A DNA stretch of 64,000 nucleotides from contig CAZKTA010000009.1 of the NCBI GenBank assembly GCA_964555645.1, positions 1-64,000 on the forward strand, read 5' to 3'. Source of the DNA: DTLC01 sp964555645. Lineage in GTDB: Bacteria; Verrucomicrobiota; Verrucomicrobiia; Limisphaerales; DTLC01. Below, piece after piece: positions 25,362-34,379 of this stretch. The notes under the pieces are model-generated. The model was given only the letters and a program-made list of their open reading frames with translations, was not told the origin of the DNA and did no database searches. Position 1 is the first letter of the stretch; each line of letters begins with the position of its first letter. The translations under genes and the position numbers were made by a program.

Positions 25362-26732
25362 ATGACATTGACTGAGAAAATCCTTGCACGCGCAGCCGGG
25401 CGGGCGCGGGTTGAAGCGGGCGAAAACATCTGGGTCAGCGCAGACGTGCTGATGACGCATGATGTTTGTGGGCCCGGCACAATAGGCGTTTTCAAACGTG
25501 AATTCGGTACGGACGCAAAGGTGTGGGACCCTGCCAGAGTTGTTATCATTCCTGACCATTACATCTTCACGTCTGATCCGCTAGCGGCACGCAACATTGA
25601 TGCACTGCGTAAGTTTGTGGTCGAGCAAGGTATAAAATACTTCTACGACGTAAGCCCGATAGGCGCTTCTTGTTGGTCGTTCGACGCTGCGGTTGGCCAT
25701 TTTAGGCGGCAATTCGGACCACGCTACGCTGGCATCTGCCACGTTGCTCTCGCGCAAAAGGGCCATACGCGTCCGGGGGAAGTGTTATTTGGTACAGACT
25801 CGCACACGTGCACAGCTGGTGCGTTTAACCAGTTTGCAACCGGCATCGGCAACACAGATGCAGCTTTTGTGATGGGTACAGGTAAACTGCTGCTTAAAGT
25901 GCCCGAGACAATGCATTTTGTTCTGGAGGGCAAACTCAACCCGGGTGTGATGGCCAAAGACGTCATCCTGCACATAATCGGCCAAATCGGATTCGACGGC
26001 GCAACTTACCGCGCAATGCAATTTGCCGGCAGTGGCATCGTTTCGCTTTCGATTGAAGACCGAATGACGATTGCAAACATGGCAATCGAGGCAGGGGCAA
26101 AAAACGCTATTTTCCCTTTCGACCCGCGAACGGCCGAATTTGTTGAAACGCGCACTCGTCTCAACAACACAAAAACCGAATACACCCCGGTGGAGCCTGA
26201 CAAAGACCAAAGGTTTGTTTCTGAGCTAGTGGTTGAACTTGACAGGCTCGAGCCGGTTGTGGCTTGTCCACCAGATCCGAGCCGGTGCAAAAGAGCTATC
26301 GAGCTCGGTGACGTGCAACTTGACCGTGCATACATCGGCTCATGTACTGGCGGCAAGACGAGTGACTTTGTTGAATGCGCACGCATATTGCAGGGCCGGA
26401 CTGTTGCAATCGAAACATTCGGCGTGCCCGCAACACCCGAGGTTATTACCGACCTGCAGGGCACCTTCTGGGGTGACAAGACAATTTGGGAGATTTTGGT
26501 TGCTGCGGGCGTGCAAATGACCGAGAACCCAAGTTGCGCTGCTTGCTTGGGCGGGCCGCCGGGTACTTTTGGCCGAGCGGACAGACCGCTCAAATGCATC
26601 AGCACAACAAACCGCAATTTTCCAGGGCGGATGGGGCACAAAGATGCGCAGATTTACCTTGCATCGCCTGCAACGGTGGCCGCAAGCGCTGTTACAGGCA
26701 AGATCACCGATCCGCGCCAGTTCACCGGCTAG
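25362..26732 (+). CDS. leuC: 3-isopropylmalate dehydratase large subunit (aconitase family)
   Basis: Isomerises 2- and 3-isopropylmalate in leucine biosynthesis; the related homoaconitase cannot be excluded. 456 residues. [4Fe-4S] cysteines are in YIGSCTGGKTSDF and NPSCAACLGGPPG. Other landmarks are LMTHDVCGPGTIGVF, VIIPDHYIF, FGTDSHTCTAGAFNQFATGIG, IEDRMTIANMAIEAGAKN, and FPGRMGHKDAQIYLASPATVAASAVTG near the end. It resembles the HacA/LeuC2-type branch. The small subunit leuD, normally adjacent, is not present here. The next gene starts 29 bp after the stop. Confidence 0.9.
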   Translation: MTLTEKILARAAGRARVEAGENIWVSADVLMTHDVCGPGTIGVFKREFGTDAKVWDPARVVIIPDHYIFTSDPLAARNIDALRKFVVEQGIKYFYDVSPIGASCWSFDAAVGHFRRQFGPRYAGICHVALAQKGHTRPGEVLFGTDSHTCTAGAFNQFATGIGNTDAAFVMGTGKLLLKVPETMHFVLEGKLNPGVMAKDVILHIIGQIGFDGATYRAMQFAGSGIVSLSIEDRMTIANMAIEAGAKNAIFPFDPRTAEFVETRTRLNNTKTEYTPVEPDKDQRFVSELVVELDRLEPVVACPPDPSRCKRAIELGDVQLDRAYIGSCTGGKTSDFVECARILQGRTVAIETFGVPATPEVITDLQGTFWGDKTIWEILVAAGVQMTENPSCAACLGGPPGTFGRADRPLKCISTTNRNFPGRMGHKDAQIYLASPATVAASAVTGKITDPRQFTG

Positions 26733-26761
26733 AAAGCGCTGCTTGATGCATGTGCTGACCA

Positions 26762-28666
26762 ATGACCCGCGACAAAATTGATAAGTTGCTCGAGCACGGG
26801 ATGCTTGTCTTGATGCTCGGCATGCTTGTTTTCGGCCCGCTTGCAACAGGCGCTGTTCGGCTCCAAGAGTTCATTATTATTCAAGCACTCGCAATAGGCC
26901 TGCTGCTGCTGTGGGTTGTTCGGCTGTGGGTCAATCCAGAGCCGCGTTTGTTCTGGCCGCCGGTTTGTTGGGCGGTGGCAACATTTCTGGTTTACGCAAT
27001 TGTACGGTATCTTGAAGCCGACATCGAGTACGTGGGGCGGGCTGAGCTGATTCGGTTGCTTGTGTACGCAACCGTTTTCTTTGTAATCCTGAACAACCTG
27101 CATGCGCAGGCGTACACACAAGTGATTGCGTTTGTGCTTGTGTTTCTTGCCATGGCAATTTCCGCCTACGCAATCTACCAATTCATCACAGGCTCGGATT
27201 ACGTATGGCATTTTATCAAACCGTACAAACATCGTGGCAGCGGCACATACATTAATCCGAATCATTTGGCCGGTTTCCTTGAAATGCTGTTGCCAATTGC
27301 TCTTGGCTACGTGCTGGCCGGCCGACAAAAACCCGTCACGAAAGTTTTGCTCGGCTACGCCGCGTTGGTCATTGTGTTCGGGCTTGGCGTGACGGTCTCA
27401 CGCGGCAGTTGGGTTGCAGCCGGGCTATCGCTGCTTTTGTTTTTCGGATTGCTCGCATGGAACAGCAACTATCGTTTGCCTGCATTAGCGCTGTTTGCGT
27501 TATTGGTCGTTGCTTGCATCTATTTTGCGCCGCGGTCTTATTTCCTAGAGCGACGCATCCAGCGCGCTATCTCTCAGGTTGGCGATATCGAAACCGACAC
27601 ACGCTACGAACTGTGGAATGCAACAGCGCGAATGTGGCAGGACAATCTCTGGTTCGGCGTTGGCCCAGGACACTTCGATTATTGTTTTCGCAAATACAGA
27701 CCCGAATCCATCCAGGCGCGGCCTGACCGTGCGCACAATGATTATCTGAATACGTTGGCAGATTGGGGCTTGGTCGGGGGCACGATAGTGGCGGTTGCCG
27801 GCGTGTTGTTCTGGGCTGGGGTTCTGAAGGCGTGGAGCCGTGTGCGCCGGCTTACACAAGGTGACCTTGGGTACACGTCGAGTAACAGGTTTGCTTTCGT
27901 AACCGGCGCTGCCCTGGGTTTGGTAGCGCTGCTACTGCATGCCTGGGTTGACTTCAATATGCACATTCCAGCCAACGCAATCTTGGCAGTCACCCTGGCG
28001 GCGTTGCTCACAGCTCACATCAGATTCGCAACTGAGCGCTATTGGATGGCGGTAAGAGTACCGAGTAGGATTCTCGTGACGCTGGTTTTGGGATGTTGCA
28101 TCGGTTACCTCAGTTGGCAGCAGTATCGTCGCACGACAGAGTGTGTGTGGCTCCAGCGCGCAAGCCGTGTGCCTGATTACTCGCGTGCTCAGGTTGCATT
28201 GCTCGAGCGCGCTTTTGAGGTTGAGCCAATGAATTTCGAGACTGCATACCGGATTGGTGAAGCGCATCGGCTTGAGAGCTGGTTGGGCAACGATAATTAT
28301 GAGCAACTAGCACGCAAGGCCATGAACTGGTTCAAGCGCGCAATCGTGCTTAACCCACATGACGCCTACAGCCGTCTGCGGTACGGGATGTGCCTGGACT
28401 GGCTCGGTGAACACGCCCAAGCAGAGCCGTATTACCAGCAGGCTGAAGAACTGGATCCGAACGGCTACTTTACTCTGGCGCACATCGGTTGGCACTACGT
28501 GCAAGCTGGCAATTACGCAGCGGCAAAACCATGGTTCGAGCGCTCAAGGCGCATACAACCTCGCGACAACCCAATCGCGGTGACGTATCTGGAGCTTGTT
28601 AAAAGGCGGCTAATCGAACAGGCGGCTGAAAGTGCGCCAATCGGCACGGAAAAAGCTGCAAAATAG
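26762..28666 (+). CDS. O-antigen ligase / polymerase family membrane protein with TPR tail
   Basis: A 634-residue protein with about 12 transmembrane helices over residues 15-475 and a soluble tail. The Wzy_C/O-antigen-ligase core includes YINPNHLAGFLEMLLPI, the GVTVSRGSWVAA segment with its catalytic-type Arg, FGVGPGHFDYCFRKYRPE and RAHNDYLNTLADWGLVGG. From about residue 490 to 620 there are three to four TPR-like helical repeats (AQVALLERAFEVEP; AMNWFKRAIVLNPHDAYSRL; PYYQQAEELDPNGYFTLA), typical of polysaccharide polymerases in this phylum. It may ligate or polymerise a surface glycan and could be linked to the GT2 fusion at 2 kb and to waaA. Confidence 0.87.
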   Translation: MTRDKIDKLLEHGMLVLMLGMLVFGPLATGAVRLQEFIIIQALAIGLLLLWVVRLWVNPEPRLFWPPVCWAVATFLVYAIVRYLEADIEYVGRAELIRLLVYATVFFVILNNLHAQAYTQVIAFVLVFLAMAISAYAIYQFITGSDYVWHFIKPYKHRGSGTYINPNHLAGFLEMLLPIALGYVLAGRQKPVTKVLLGYAALVIVFGLGVTVSRGSWVAAGLSLLLFFGLLAWNSNYRLPALALFALLVVACIYFAPRSYFLERRIQRAISQVGDIETDTRYELWNATARMWQDNLWFGVGPGHFDYCFRKYRPESIQARPDRAHNDYLNTLADWGLVGGTIVAVAGVLFWAGVLKAWSRVRRLTQGDLGYTSSNRFAFVTGAALGLVALLLHAWVDFNMHIPANAILAVTLAALLTAHIRFATERYWMAVRVPSRILVTLVLGCCIGYLSWQQYRRTTECVWLQRASRVPDYSRAQVALLERAFEVEPMNFETAYRIGEAHRLESWLGNDNYEQLARKAMNWFKRAIVLNPHDAYSRLRYGMCLDWLGEHAQAEPYYQQAEELDPNGYFTLAHIGWHYVQAGNYAAAKPWFERSRRIQPRDNPIAVTYLELVKRRLIEQAAESAPIGTEKAAK

Positions 28667-28692
28667 AATCCAAAAAAAATGCATTTAACCTG

Positions 28693-28720
28693 TTGACAAG
28701 TTTTTGCGCTGGCATAAACT
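28693..28720 (+). promoter_or_regulatory. Sigma70-type promoter of the FecR gene
   Basis: TTGACA (28693-28698) is a perfect -35 box. A 16-bp spacer is followed by TAAACT (28715-28720), four of six -10 matches. It would start transcription about 40 bp before the ATG at 28767, which argues against the longer in-frame start upstream. Confidence 0.7.
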
Positions 28721-28766
28721 AGCTGCAGGACTGCAACATAAAAACTCGAAAACCGCAGGACAGATT

Positions 28767-29588
28767 ATGAAACAGACGGCTAGGCTTCAAAGCAAGGTGA
28801 CAAGCTGGGGGTTGGCAATTTTTATTGCAACTTGGGCGACAGTTCTGCCGGCTCAACAACCACTACAAGGGGCGGCAAAGGTTGTTCGAATCAAAGGTGC
28901 AGCCAGATATACAACCGGTGACAATAAGTGGCATACGCTGAACGTTGGGGACGTGCTAAAACCGGGCACCGTAGTCCAGACGGCATCGGGGTCGCAGGTA
29001 GACATGTTGTTGTGGGACCGTGAGCAAGTGTCCGAACGACTGATTACGCCCGTGTTTACTTACAAACCCGACGCGGAAGCGCGTGTTAACATGGTGCGGC
29101 TGTATGAAAACACGGTCCTTGCGCTGGACAAACTTGCGTGGATGGAAACTGGAGCTGACTTGGTGACCGAGACGCAACTGGATTTACGTGCGGGGCGCAT
29201 ATTCGGCATAGTCAAGAAAATGACCGGTGCGTCCAGATACGAGGTCAAGTTCCCGAATGGGGTGGCAGGCATACGCGGCACGGTTTACATGCTTGATGCA
29301 AGTGGATTGATCAAGGTGCTTTCAGGCCAGGTTGTAATGTCTTACGTCAAGCCTGATGGCTCGGTGGTAACCCAGGTCGTCCAAGGCGGCCAGATGTATG
29401 ACCCTGTTACAGGGCTTCTGACTAGTATTCCTGCACACGAGGAACGTGAGCTTGTACAGCCCGCAAAAGAATTCGGTGTGGGTCCGATGGCGCCGCCAAG
29501 CGCATTTGCAGTTGACCGGACGATCGAATACGTTTCTCCAACGGTCATGGGCACTGCGTTGGTGACCCCGGGTCCAAGTGTTGAGTAG
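28767..29588 (+). CDS. FecR domain-containing exported protein
   Basis: A 273-residue exported protein. The ATG at 28767 is preceded by GCAGGAC, a weak ribosome-binding site, and a good promoter. It begins MKQTARLQSKVTSWGLAIF, continues through a signal peptide and is cut near VLPA-QQ. FecR signatures follow: AARYTTGDNKWHTLNVGDVLKPG, VVQTASGSQVDMLLWD, then a helical insert, ELDLRAGRIFG-like LDLRAGRIFGIVKKM, and FPNGVAGIRGTVYMLD, the diagnostic G-V-A-x-V/I-R-G-T motif. Classical FecR proteins relay signals to ECF sigma factors, but this stand-alone exported form is usually found beside CHASE2 cyclases or secretion genes, as here. Confidence 0.9.
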   Translation: MKQTARLQSKVTSWGLAIFIATWATVLPAQQPLQGAAKVVRIKGAARYTTGDNKWHTLNVGDVLKPGTVVQTASGSQVDMLLWDREQVSERLITPVFTYKPDAEARVNMVRLYENTVLALDKLAWMETGADLVTETQLDLRAGRIFGIVKKMTGASRYEVKFPNGVAGIRGTVYMLDASGLIKVLSGQVVMSYVKPDGSVVTQVVQGGQMYDPVTGLLTSIPAHEERELVQPAKEFGVGPMAPPSAFAVDRTIEYVSPTVMGTALVTPGPSVE

Positions 29589-29608
29589 CTGAAAGCGTGT
29601 TTTCCCGT

Positions 29609-29637
29609 AACCAGGGCTGGCGTGGCCAGCCCTGGTT
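29609..29637 (+). terminator. Rho-independent terminator after fecR
   Basis: Perfect 13-bp stem: aaccagggctggc (29609-29621) and gccagccctggtt (29625-29637), with a three-base loop. It is followed by TTGTTATTT, which supplies the U-run. It lies 20 bp after the FecR stop and just before the cyclase gene, so the cyclase either depends on read-through or has its own promoter. Confidence 0.88.
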
Positions 29638-29658
29638 TTGTTATTTCTGGGCGCGTCG

Positions 29659-31980
29659 GTGGCGCTATTCAAACCACAACAAGCTGCGCCAGCCCTAATC
29701 GCTGTAGCAGTGTTAGGGTTCGCATGCGTGCTGCAGGTGGTGCGGCCCGGACCGCTCGATCACCTTGAATGGAAAACATTCGATTGGCGCGTGCGGCTAG
29801 CCCGGAATTTCAATGCACAGATTTCGACGAATCTGGGATTTGTTTTCATTAGCGACGCAAGTATCGCTGCATTGAACAGCGGCGAGCTTGGTTTCCGATA
29901 CGGACTTTACTGGCCGCGGCACGTTTACGGTCGCGTTGTGCATGAGCTCGCAGCCCAAGGCGCAAGTGCAACTGCAATAGACATCCTTTTCGGTGAGTTG
30001 CGCCCGGACCATGCACCTGTGCAGGTTGACCCGTCGCTCGAGTCTGGACTCGAGGAATGGCTTAAGAAACTTGGCAAGGGTGAACAGCTCATCCATGTCG
30101 AAAACGCGCTCTTGGTTGAGTCTGACGATTTCTTTGCATGGCAAATGCACCGGGCAAACAATATCATTCTGGCTGCCGAACCTGCACTTTTGCCCCACCC
30201 GCTGTTTGCTACAAACGCAGTTCGTCTCGGTGATGTGTCAACCGAACCAGATTCAGACGGGGTGCTGCGTCGCGTAAAGGCCTTCGAAGAATACAAGTTC
30301 TGGCATCCATTGTTCAAACTTGCCGAGTCAGACCCGTCATATGGGATTGATTTGCGCAAAGCACGTGTTGAACCAGACAAGATCATCCTGCCGCGTGTTG
30401 GTCTGCCGGAAATAGTTGTTCCGCTTGACCCGGATGGAAACTTCGAGTTGGCAGATTTCATCGGCGAAAACATACCGCCTGGTTGGCCTGCCAAAGCGAA
30501 ACCTTTCAAAACAGAACGCGTCTGGCAGCTTGGCATTGCAATGGCAGCACAGGAATTGGAGCTTGACCTTGAAAACGCTGAAATTGACCGCGCACGCGGC
30601 CACGTGATCCTGCGCGGCCGCAATGGTATACGGCGTGTTATTCCCATTGATGCACAAGGTTATGTTCAGATCGATTGGAACATCACGCCGGCCGATGCGT
30701 GCCTCAGCAGGGAACCGGTTGAAGAAGTACTGCGCAAACATATATTGCGCACCCGCACTAAGGCGAAGCCTATGGAAGATACTTGGCGCGGGAAACTTGT
30801 TATCATTGGCTCGGCGGCAACAGGTAGTGACCTGACCGACCGCGGTGCAACACCACTTGAAAAGGAAGCATTGCTCGTTGGTGCGCATTTAAACATCGCA
30901 AATTCGGTGCTGACAGGTCGGTTCATCCGGCGCACAGGTTTAGGTGTAGAATTACTTCTGATCTGTTTGTTGGGAACCTGCACAGCATTGGGTAGCTGGC
31001 GGTTCCGTGCCGGTTGGGCAACAGTAAGTGCGCTGTTGCTCGGGTGCGCGTACGTTTGTGCTTGCGCATGGGTCTATGTCCAAAACCGGTACTGGTTGCC
31101 AATTGTAACGCCGTTGTTTGGGGGTGTGTTACTTGAACATCTTGGAATGGTCACATACAGGGTTGTGTTTGCCGAAAAAGAGCGACGCCGGATCAGGTCA
31201 ATATTTACAAAACTTGTTTCGCCCGAGGTTGTTCAAGAACTGTTGAGCTCAAGCTCGCTTTCGCTCGGCGGCGCATCACGCGAGGTCACGGTGATGTTTG
31301 CCGACCTGCGCGAGTTTACCCAGCTTACCGACACGAGCCGGGCCGAAGCGGCTGAGCTAGTACGCCAATGCGGCTTAAGCGGCCCCGCAGCTGAGGCGTG
31401 TTTTGAAGAACGCGCACGTGAGACCCTTGCAACCGTTAATCTTTACCTTTCGATTGTTGCTGAGACGGTCAAAAACCACGGTGGCACGCTGGACAAATAC
31501 ATAGGTGACTGTGTAATGGCTTTTTGGGGTGCGCCAGCGCCCAACCCTGCCCATGCGGTGCACGCTGTGCGAGCTGCCATAGCGGTGCAACGCGCAGTTG
31601 AATCTTTGAATCGCAAGCGCATGGCCCAAAACGCGCAACTGCAACAGCAAAACACATTGCGGCTAAAAAAAGGTGAGCCCACGGTCAAGTTGGCGCCGAT
31701 CCTATCACTTGGCATCGGGATCAATAGTGGAGTTGTGACTGTGGGTCTAATGGGCTCTGAAGCACACATATTGAATTACACGGTTTTCGGCCGCGACGTA
31801 AACCTGGCTAGTCGCCTTGAAAACCTCAGTGCAGGCGGCCAGATTCTGATCGGCGAAATGACGTTCAATCATGTTGCCAGACTTGAACCTGCGCTGGCCG
31901 CAAAATGTGAACCCATGCCCCCTGCAACTCTCAAAGGATTTCGTGATCCAATCAGGTTTTACCGGCTGGTATTGGATTAG
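29659..31980 (+). CDS. CHASE2-domain class III adenylate/guanylate cyclase
   Basis: A 773-residue membrane receptor cyclase making cAMP or cGMP. A membrane helix (about 8-30) is followed by a large extracytoplasmic CHASE2 sensor domain (about 38-420: FDWRVRL, VFISDASIA, GASATAIDILFGE, VIIGSAATGSDLTDRGATP). Three more helices follow (about 430-500), then the cyclase domain (about 530-770). Metal Asp residues lie in TVMFADLREFT and YIGDCVMAFWGAP; the latter follows the purine-contact Lys in LDKYIGD, and NYTVFGRDVNLASRLE carries the transition-state Asn and Arg. I use the GTG at 29659, because the TTG at 29638 overlaps the terminator tail. A helical insert separates the first two motifs. Which signal it senses is unknown. 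Confidence 0.88.
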   Translation: MALFKPQQAAPALIAVAVLGFACVLQVVRPGPLDHLEWKTFDWRVRLARNFNAQISTNLGFVFISDASIAALNSGELGFRYGLYWPRHVYGRVVHELAAQGASATAIDILFGELRPDHAPVQVDPSLESGLEEWLKKLGKGEQLIHVENALLVESDDFFAWQMHRANNIILAAEPALLPHPLFATNAVRLGDVSTEPDSDGVLRRVKAFEEYKFWHPLFKLAESDPSYGIDLRKARVEPDKIILPRVGLPEIVVPLDPDGNFELADFIGENIPPGWPAKAKPFKTERVWQLGIAMAAQELELDLENAEIDRARGHVILRGRNGIRRVIPIDAQGYVQIDWNITPADACLSREPVEEVLRKHILRTRTKAKPMEDTWRGKLVIIGSAATGSDLTDRGATPLEKEALLVGAHLNIANSVLTGRFIRRTGLGVELLLICLLGTCTALGSWRFRAGWATVSALLLGCAYVCACAWVYVQNRYWLPIVTPLFGGVLLEHLGMVTYRVVFAEKERRRIRSIFTKLVSPEVVQELLSSSSLSLGGASREVTVMFADLREFTQLTDTSRAEAAELVRQCGLSGPAAEACFEERARETLATVNLYLSIVAETVKNHGGTLDKYIGDCVMAFWGAPAPNPAHAVHAVRAAIAVQRAVESLNRKRMAQNAQLQQQNTLRLKKGEPTVKLAPILSLGIGINSGVVTVGLMGSEAHILNYTVFGRDVNLASRLENLSAGGQILIGEMTFNHVARLEPALAAKCEPMPPATLKGFRDPIRFYRLVLD

Positions 31981-32095
31981 CCGGTGAATTACATGCTTGC
32001 AGTGGTTTGCTCCTGGGCAAAGCCTATTATGTATGGGCCGCGTCCAAGTAGATTTCGTTCTATGATTTGGCCGGATACGTGCTAGATTATGAGCC

Positions 32096-32599
32096 GTGCG
32101 CACGGTTGTTTATCCTGGCAGTTTTGACCCGGTCACTTATGGGCATCTGGATGTTATCCAGCGTGCTGCGCGATTGTTTGATCGGGTGATAGTTGCCGTG
32201 GCTGAAAGCGAACGCAAACAGCCGCTTTTTAGCCTGGCTGAACGGCTTGCCATGGTTGAACGTGCGATAAAATCAATCCCAAACGCCGAAGCAGACGCGT
32301 TCAGCGGGTTACTCGCGGACTATGTGAAGCGGCGTGGTGCAGGAGCAGTGTTGCGCGGGTTGCGCGCTGTGTCCGACTTTGAATTCGAGTTTCAATTGGC
32401 GCTGGTAAACCGAAAGCTCAACGATAAATTCGAGACAATCTTTCTCACGCCGAAGGAGACTTACACATTTCTAAGCTCTAGCGTTGTCAAAGAGATAGCG
32501 CGTTTGGGTGGCGATGTGAGTTGTTTCGTACCGCCGCACGTTTGCAAGGCGTTGGCGCGCAAGTTCGGATTTGCAGAAAAATCCAAAAAAACACATTGA
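32096..32599 (+). CDS. coaD: Phosphopantetheine adenylyltransferase
   Basis: Transfers AMP from ATP to 4'-phosphopantetheine in coenzyme A synthesis, 167 residues. The GTG start at 32096 gives MRTVVYPGSFDPVTYGHLDVI, containing the T/HxGH nucleotidyltransferase motif (TYGH). The conserved VLRGLRAVSDFEFE, and near the C-terminus FLSSSVVKEIARLGGDVS (the ISSSxVKE motif), complete the active site. The C-terminal extension (RKFGFAEKSKKTH) is slightly longer than in E. coli CoaD. It heads a tight run with yceD (3-bp gap), rpmF, plsX and fabH, so CoA and fatty-acid initiation genes lie together. Confidence 0.97.
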   Translation: MRTVVYPGSFDPVTYGHLDVIQRAARLFDRVIVAVAESERKQPLFSLAERLAMVERAIKSIPNAEADAFSGLLADYVKRRGAGAVLRGLRAVSDFEFEFQLALVNRKLNDKFETIFLTPKETYTFLSSSVVKEIARLGGDVSCFVPPHVCKALARKFGFAEKSKKTH

Positions 32600-32602
32600 C
32601 CT

Positions 32603-33091
32603 ATGCCGATCCTTGTTAGCATCAGACAATTGGCCAGGGGCGAAATGCAGTTTAGAGGGCAAATACCAGTGCCGGAGCTAGACATTGATACCTTGGACGA
32701 AATGCTGCAGGTACATGAGCCGCTCTTGTACGACCTGACAGTCCAATTAGTCGGCCAAGAAATCTTGATCCGCGGGCAGCTAAAGCTTGGTTTGGACTGC
32801 CAATGCGTGCGTTGTCTACGCCCGTTCAGGCACGATTTAATACTTTCAGGACCGCTGCTGAGCTTGGCGCTGGAAGGCGAAGAAGCCGTACCTATAATCA
32901 ATGAGTGCGTTGACTTGACGCCGTTTTTGCGCGAGGATATTTTGCTTTCGTTTCCACAACACCCGGTGTGTGGACCGGATTGTCCGGGCGTGCCGCCGGG
33001 TGCAGCCAAGGGCAAAGCAATAACGCGTGGTAGCGCGCAGGCCCCAAAGGGCTCAACTCCCTGGGCTGAATTGAACAAATTAAAACTTTAA
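32603..33091 (+). CDS. YceD-family (DUF177) protein
   Basis: A 162-residue protein of the DUF177/YceD family, which is almost always next to rpmF, as here. The family is implicated in 23S rRNA accumulation and ribosome assembly. Seen in the sequence: QLVGQEILIRGQLKLG, then the paired cysteines in LDCQCVRCLRPFRHD, an acidic/hydrophobic stretch (VDLTPFLREDILLSF), and a second pair (VCGPDCPG) followed by a basic, Ala/Gly-rich tail. The four cysteines could bind a metal, as in the family. The gap to rpmF is 6 bp. Confidence 0.9.
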   Translation: MPILVSIRQLARGEMQFRGQIPVPELDIDTLDEMLQVHEPLLYDLTVQLVGQEILIRGQLKLGLDCQCVRCLRPFRHDLILSGPLLSLALEGEEAVPIINECVDLTPFLREDILLSFPQHPVCGPDCPGVPPGAAKGKAITRGSAQAPKGSTPWAELNKLKL

Positions 33092-33097
33092 CGTGCC

Positions 33098-33286
33098 ATG
33101 GGTGTTCCGAAACGTAAACCGTCGAAAAGCCGCCAGCGTATGCGCCGCGCATACAACAGCGTGCTGAAGTTACCGCAATTGAGTCAGTGTCCGCAGTGCG
33201 CTGCACCCTACGTGCCGCACCGCGTTTGCCCGGCCTGTGGGTATTACAAAGGACGACAGGTTATCACCGTCAAAGCGGAGGCCTAA
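33098..33286 (+). CDS. rpmF: 50S ribosomal protein L32
   Basis: 62 residues, normal for L32. It starts MGVPKRKPSKSRQRMRRAYN, the conserved basic N-terminus that binds 23S rRNA. The zinc-binding form of the C-terminal half is intact: CPQCAAPYVPHRVCPACGYY has the C-x2-C...C-x2-C arrangement, so this is the C+ paralogue. It is sandwiched between yceD and plsX, the usual bacterial order. Confidence 0.97.
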   Translation: MGVPKRKPSKSRQRMRRAYNSVLKLPQLSQCPQCAAPYVPHRVCPACGYYKGRQVITVKAEA

Positions 33287-33329
33287 ACCGACAAAATCCG
33301 GCCGGAGCAAACCCGGCGCGGGGTTGAGT

Positions 33330-34379
33330 ATGCGAATTGCAGTTGATGTAATGGGTGGTGACTTCGGTTGTGGCGTCATCATCGAAGGTGTCAAGCGTGC
33401 GTTACATGCAGACAAGGCCAAGGTCAGCACCCTGTACCTGGTTGGCGACCAGGCGCAAATCCAAGCGGCGATGCACACGGCGCGGTTGCGTGACGCACGT
33501 GTTGAGATTGTGCATGCAAGCGAGGTACTCACAATGCATGACCGGCCTGTGAACGGCTTGCGGCGAAAACCGGACTGCTCAATCGCGCGCGGTGTCGAGC
33601 TGCTTAAGGAAGGTAAGGCGGACGCATTGATTTCGGCCGGCAACACAGGTGGAGTTGTAGCGGCTGCAACGATCCGGCTACGCCCGCTTACAGGCGTTGA
33701 CCGGCCCGGCATAGCCACAATCATTCCCGCGCCACAAAACTATTTCGTTTTGCTCGATGCAGGCGCAAACCTCGAATGCCGCCCGATCCATCTGGCGCAT
33801 TATGCAATAATGGGAGCAGTTTATTCGCGTGAGATTCTCGGCTACAAAAATCCGCGCGTTGGCCTGCTCAATGTGGGCACCGAGGATGTTAAAGGCAACG
33901 AGCTTACTCAGGAAGCATTTAAGCTGTGCAAACAGGCCCAGATCAACTTCATCGGGAATGTCGAGGGCCACGACCTCTTTGCAAACCGCGTTGATGTTGT
34001 TGTGTGCGACGGGTTTGTGGGTAACGTTGTGCTCAAGACATGCGAAAGTCTTGCCACCGGCATATTTGTCTGGCTCAAAAACGAACTGACGATGAATCCA
34101 AAACGCATGATCGGCGCACTGCTTGTGCGCGGTGCACTGCGCACAATCAGGCGTCGGCTTGACCCAGACGCATACGGTGGCATGCCGTTGCTTGGCCTAA
34201 ATGGCAACGTAATGATCATGCACGGATCCGCACGCGAGCGAGCCGTCATGAATGCAATCCGGGTCACTACGGAAACTTTCAGGTCGCATCTAAACGAGAT
34301 CATCATCCGCGAAATCGGGCGCGCAAACGAACTACTCTTTCGCAAGAAACCCGCAGTTGCAGCGACTGCTTTCGCATGA
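33330..34379 (+). CDS. plsX: Phosphate acyltransferase
   Basis: Makes acyl-phosphate from acyl-ACP for phospholipid synthesis at the membrane surface; 349 residues. The ATG at 33330 is the right start (MRIAVDVMGGDFGCGVIIEG); the open frame begins earlier but overlaps rpmF. PlsX landmarks are DVMGGD, DALISAGNTGGVVAAATI, RPGIATIIPAPQNYFVLLDAGAN, PRVGLLNVGTEDVKGNE, NFIGNVEGHDLF and DVVVCDGFVGNVVLKTCE. Its stop overlaps the fabH start in the sequence ATGA, which implies translational coupling. Confidence 0.97.
   Translation: MRIAVDVMGGDFGCGVIIEGVKRALHADKAKVSTLYLVGDQAQIQAAMHTARLRDARVEIVHASEVLTMHDRPVNGLRRKPDCSIARGVELLKEGKADALISAGNTGGVVAAATIRLRPLTGVDRPGIATIIPAPQNYFVLLDAGANLECRPIHLAHYAIMGAVYSREILGYKNPRVGLLNVGTEDVKGNELTQEAFKLCKQAQINFIGNVEGHDLFANRVDVVVCDGFVGNVVLKTCESLATGIFVWLKNELTMNPKRMIGALLVRGALRTIRRRLDPDAYGGMPLLGLNGNVMIMHGSARERAVMNAIRVTTETFRSHLNEIIIREIGRANELLFRKKPAVAATAFA

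Noticed and set aside
29638..29658. TTG at 29638 as the start of the CHASE2 cyclase
   Set aside because: It begins directly after the terminator stem and lies in its U-run. The GTG at 29659 keeps the membrane helix intact.
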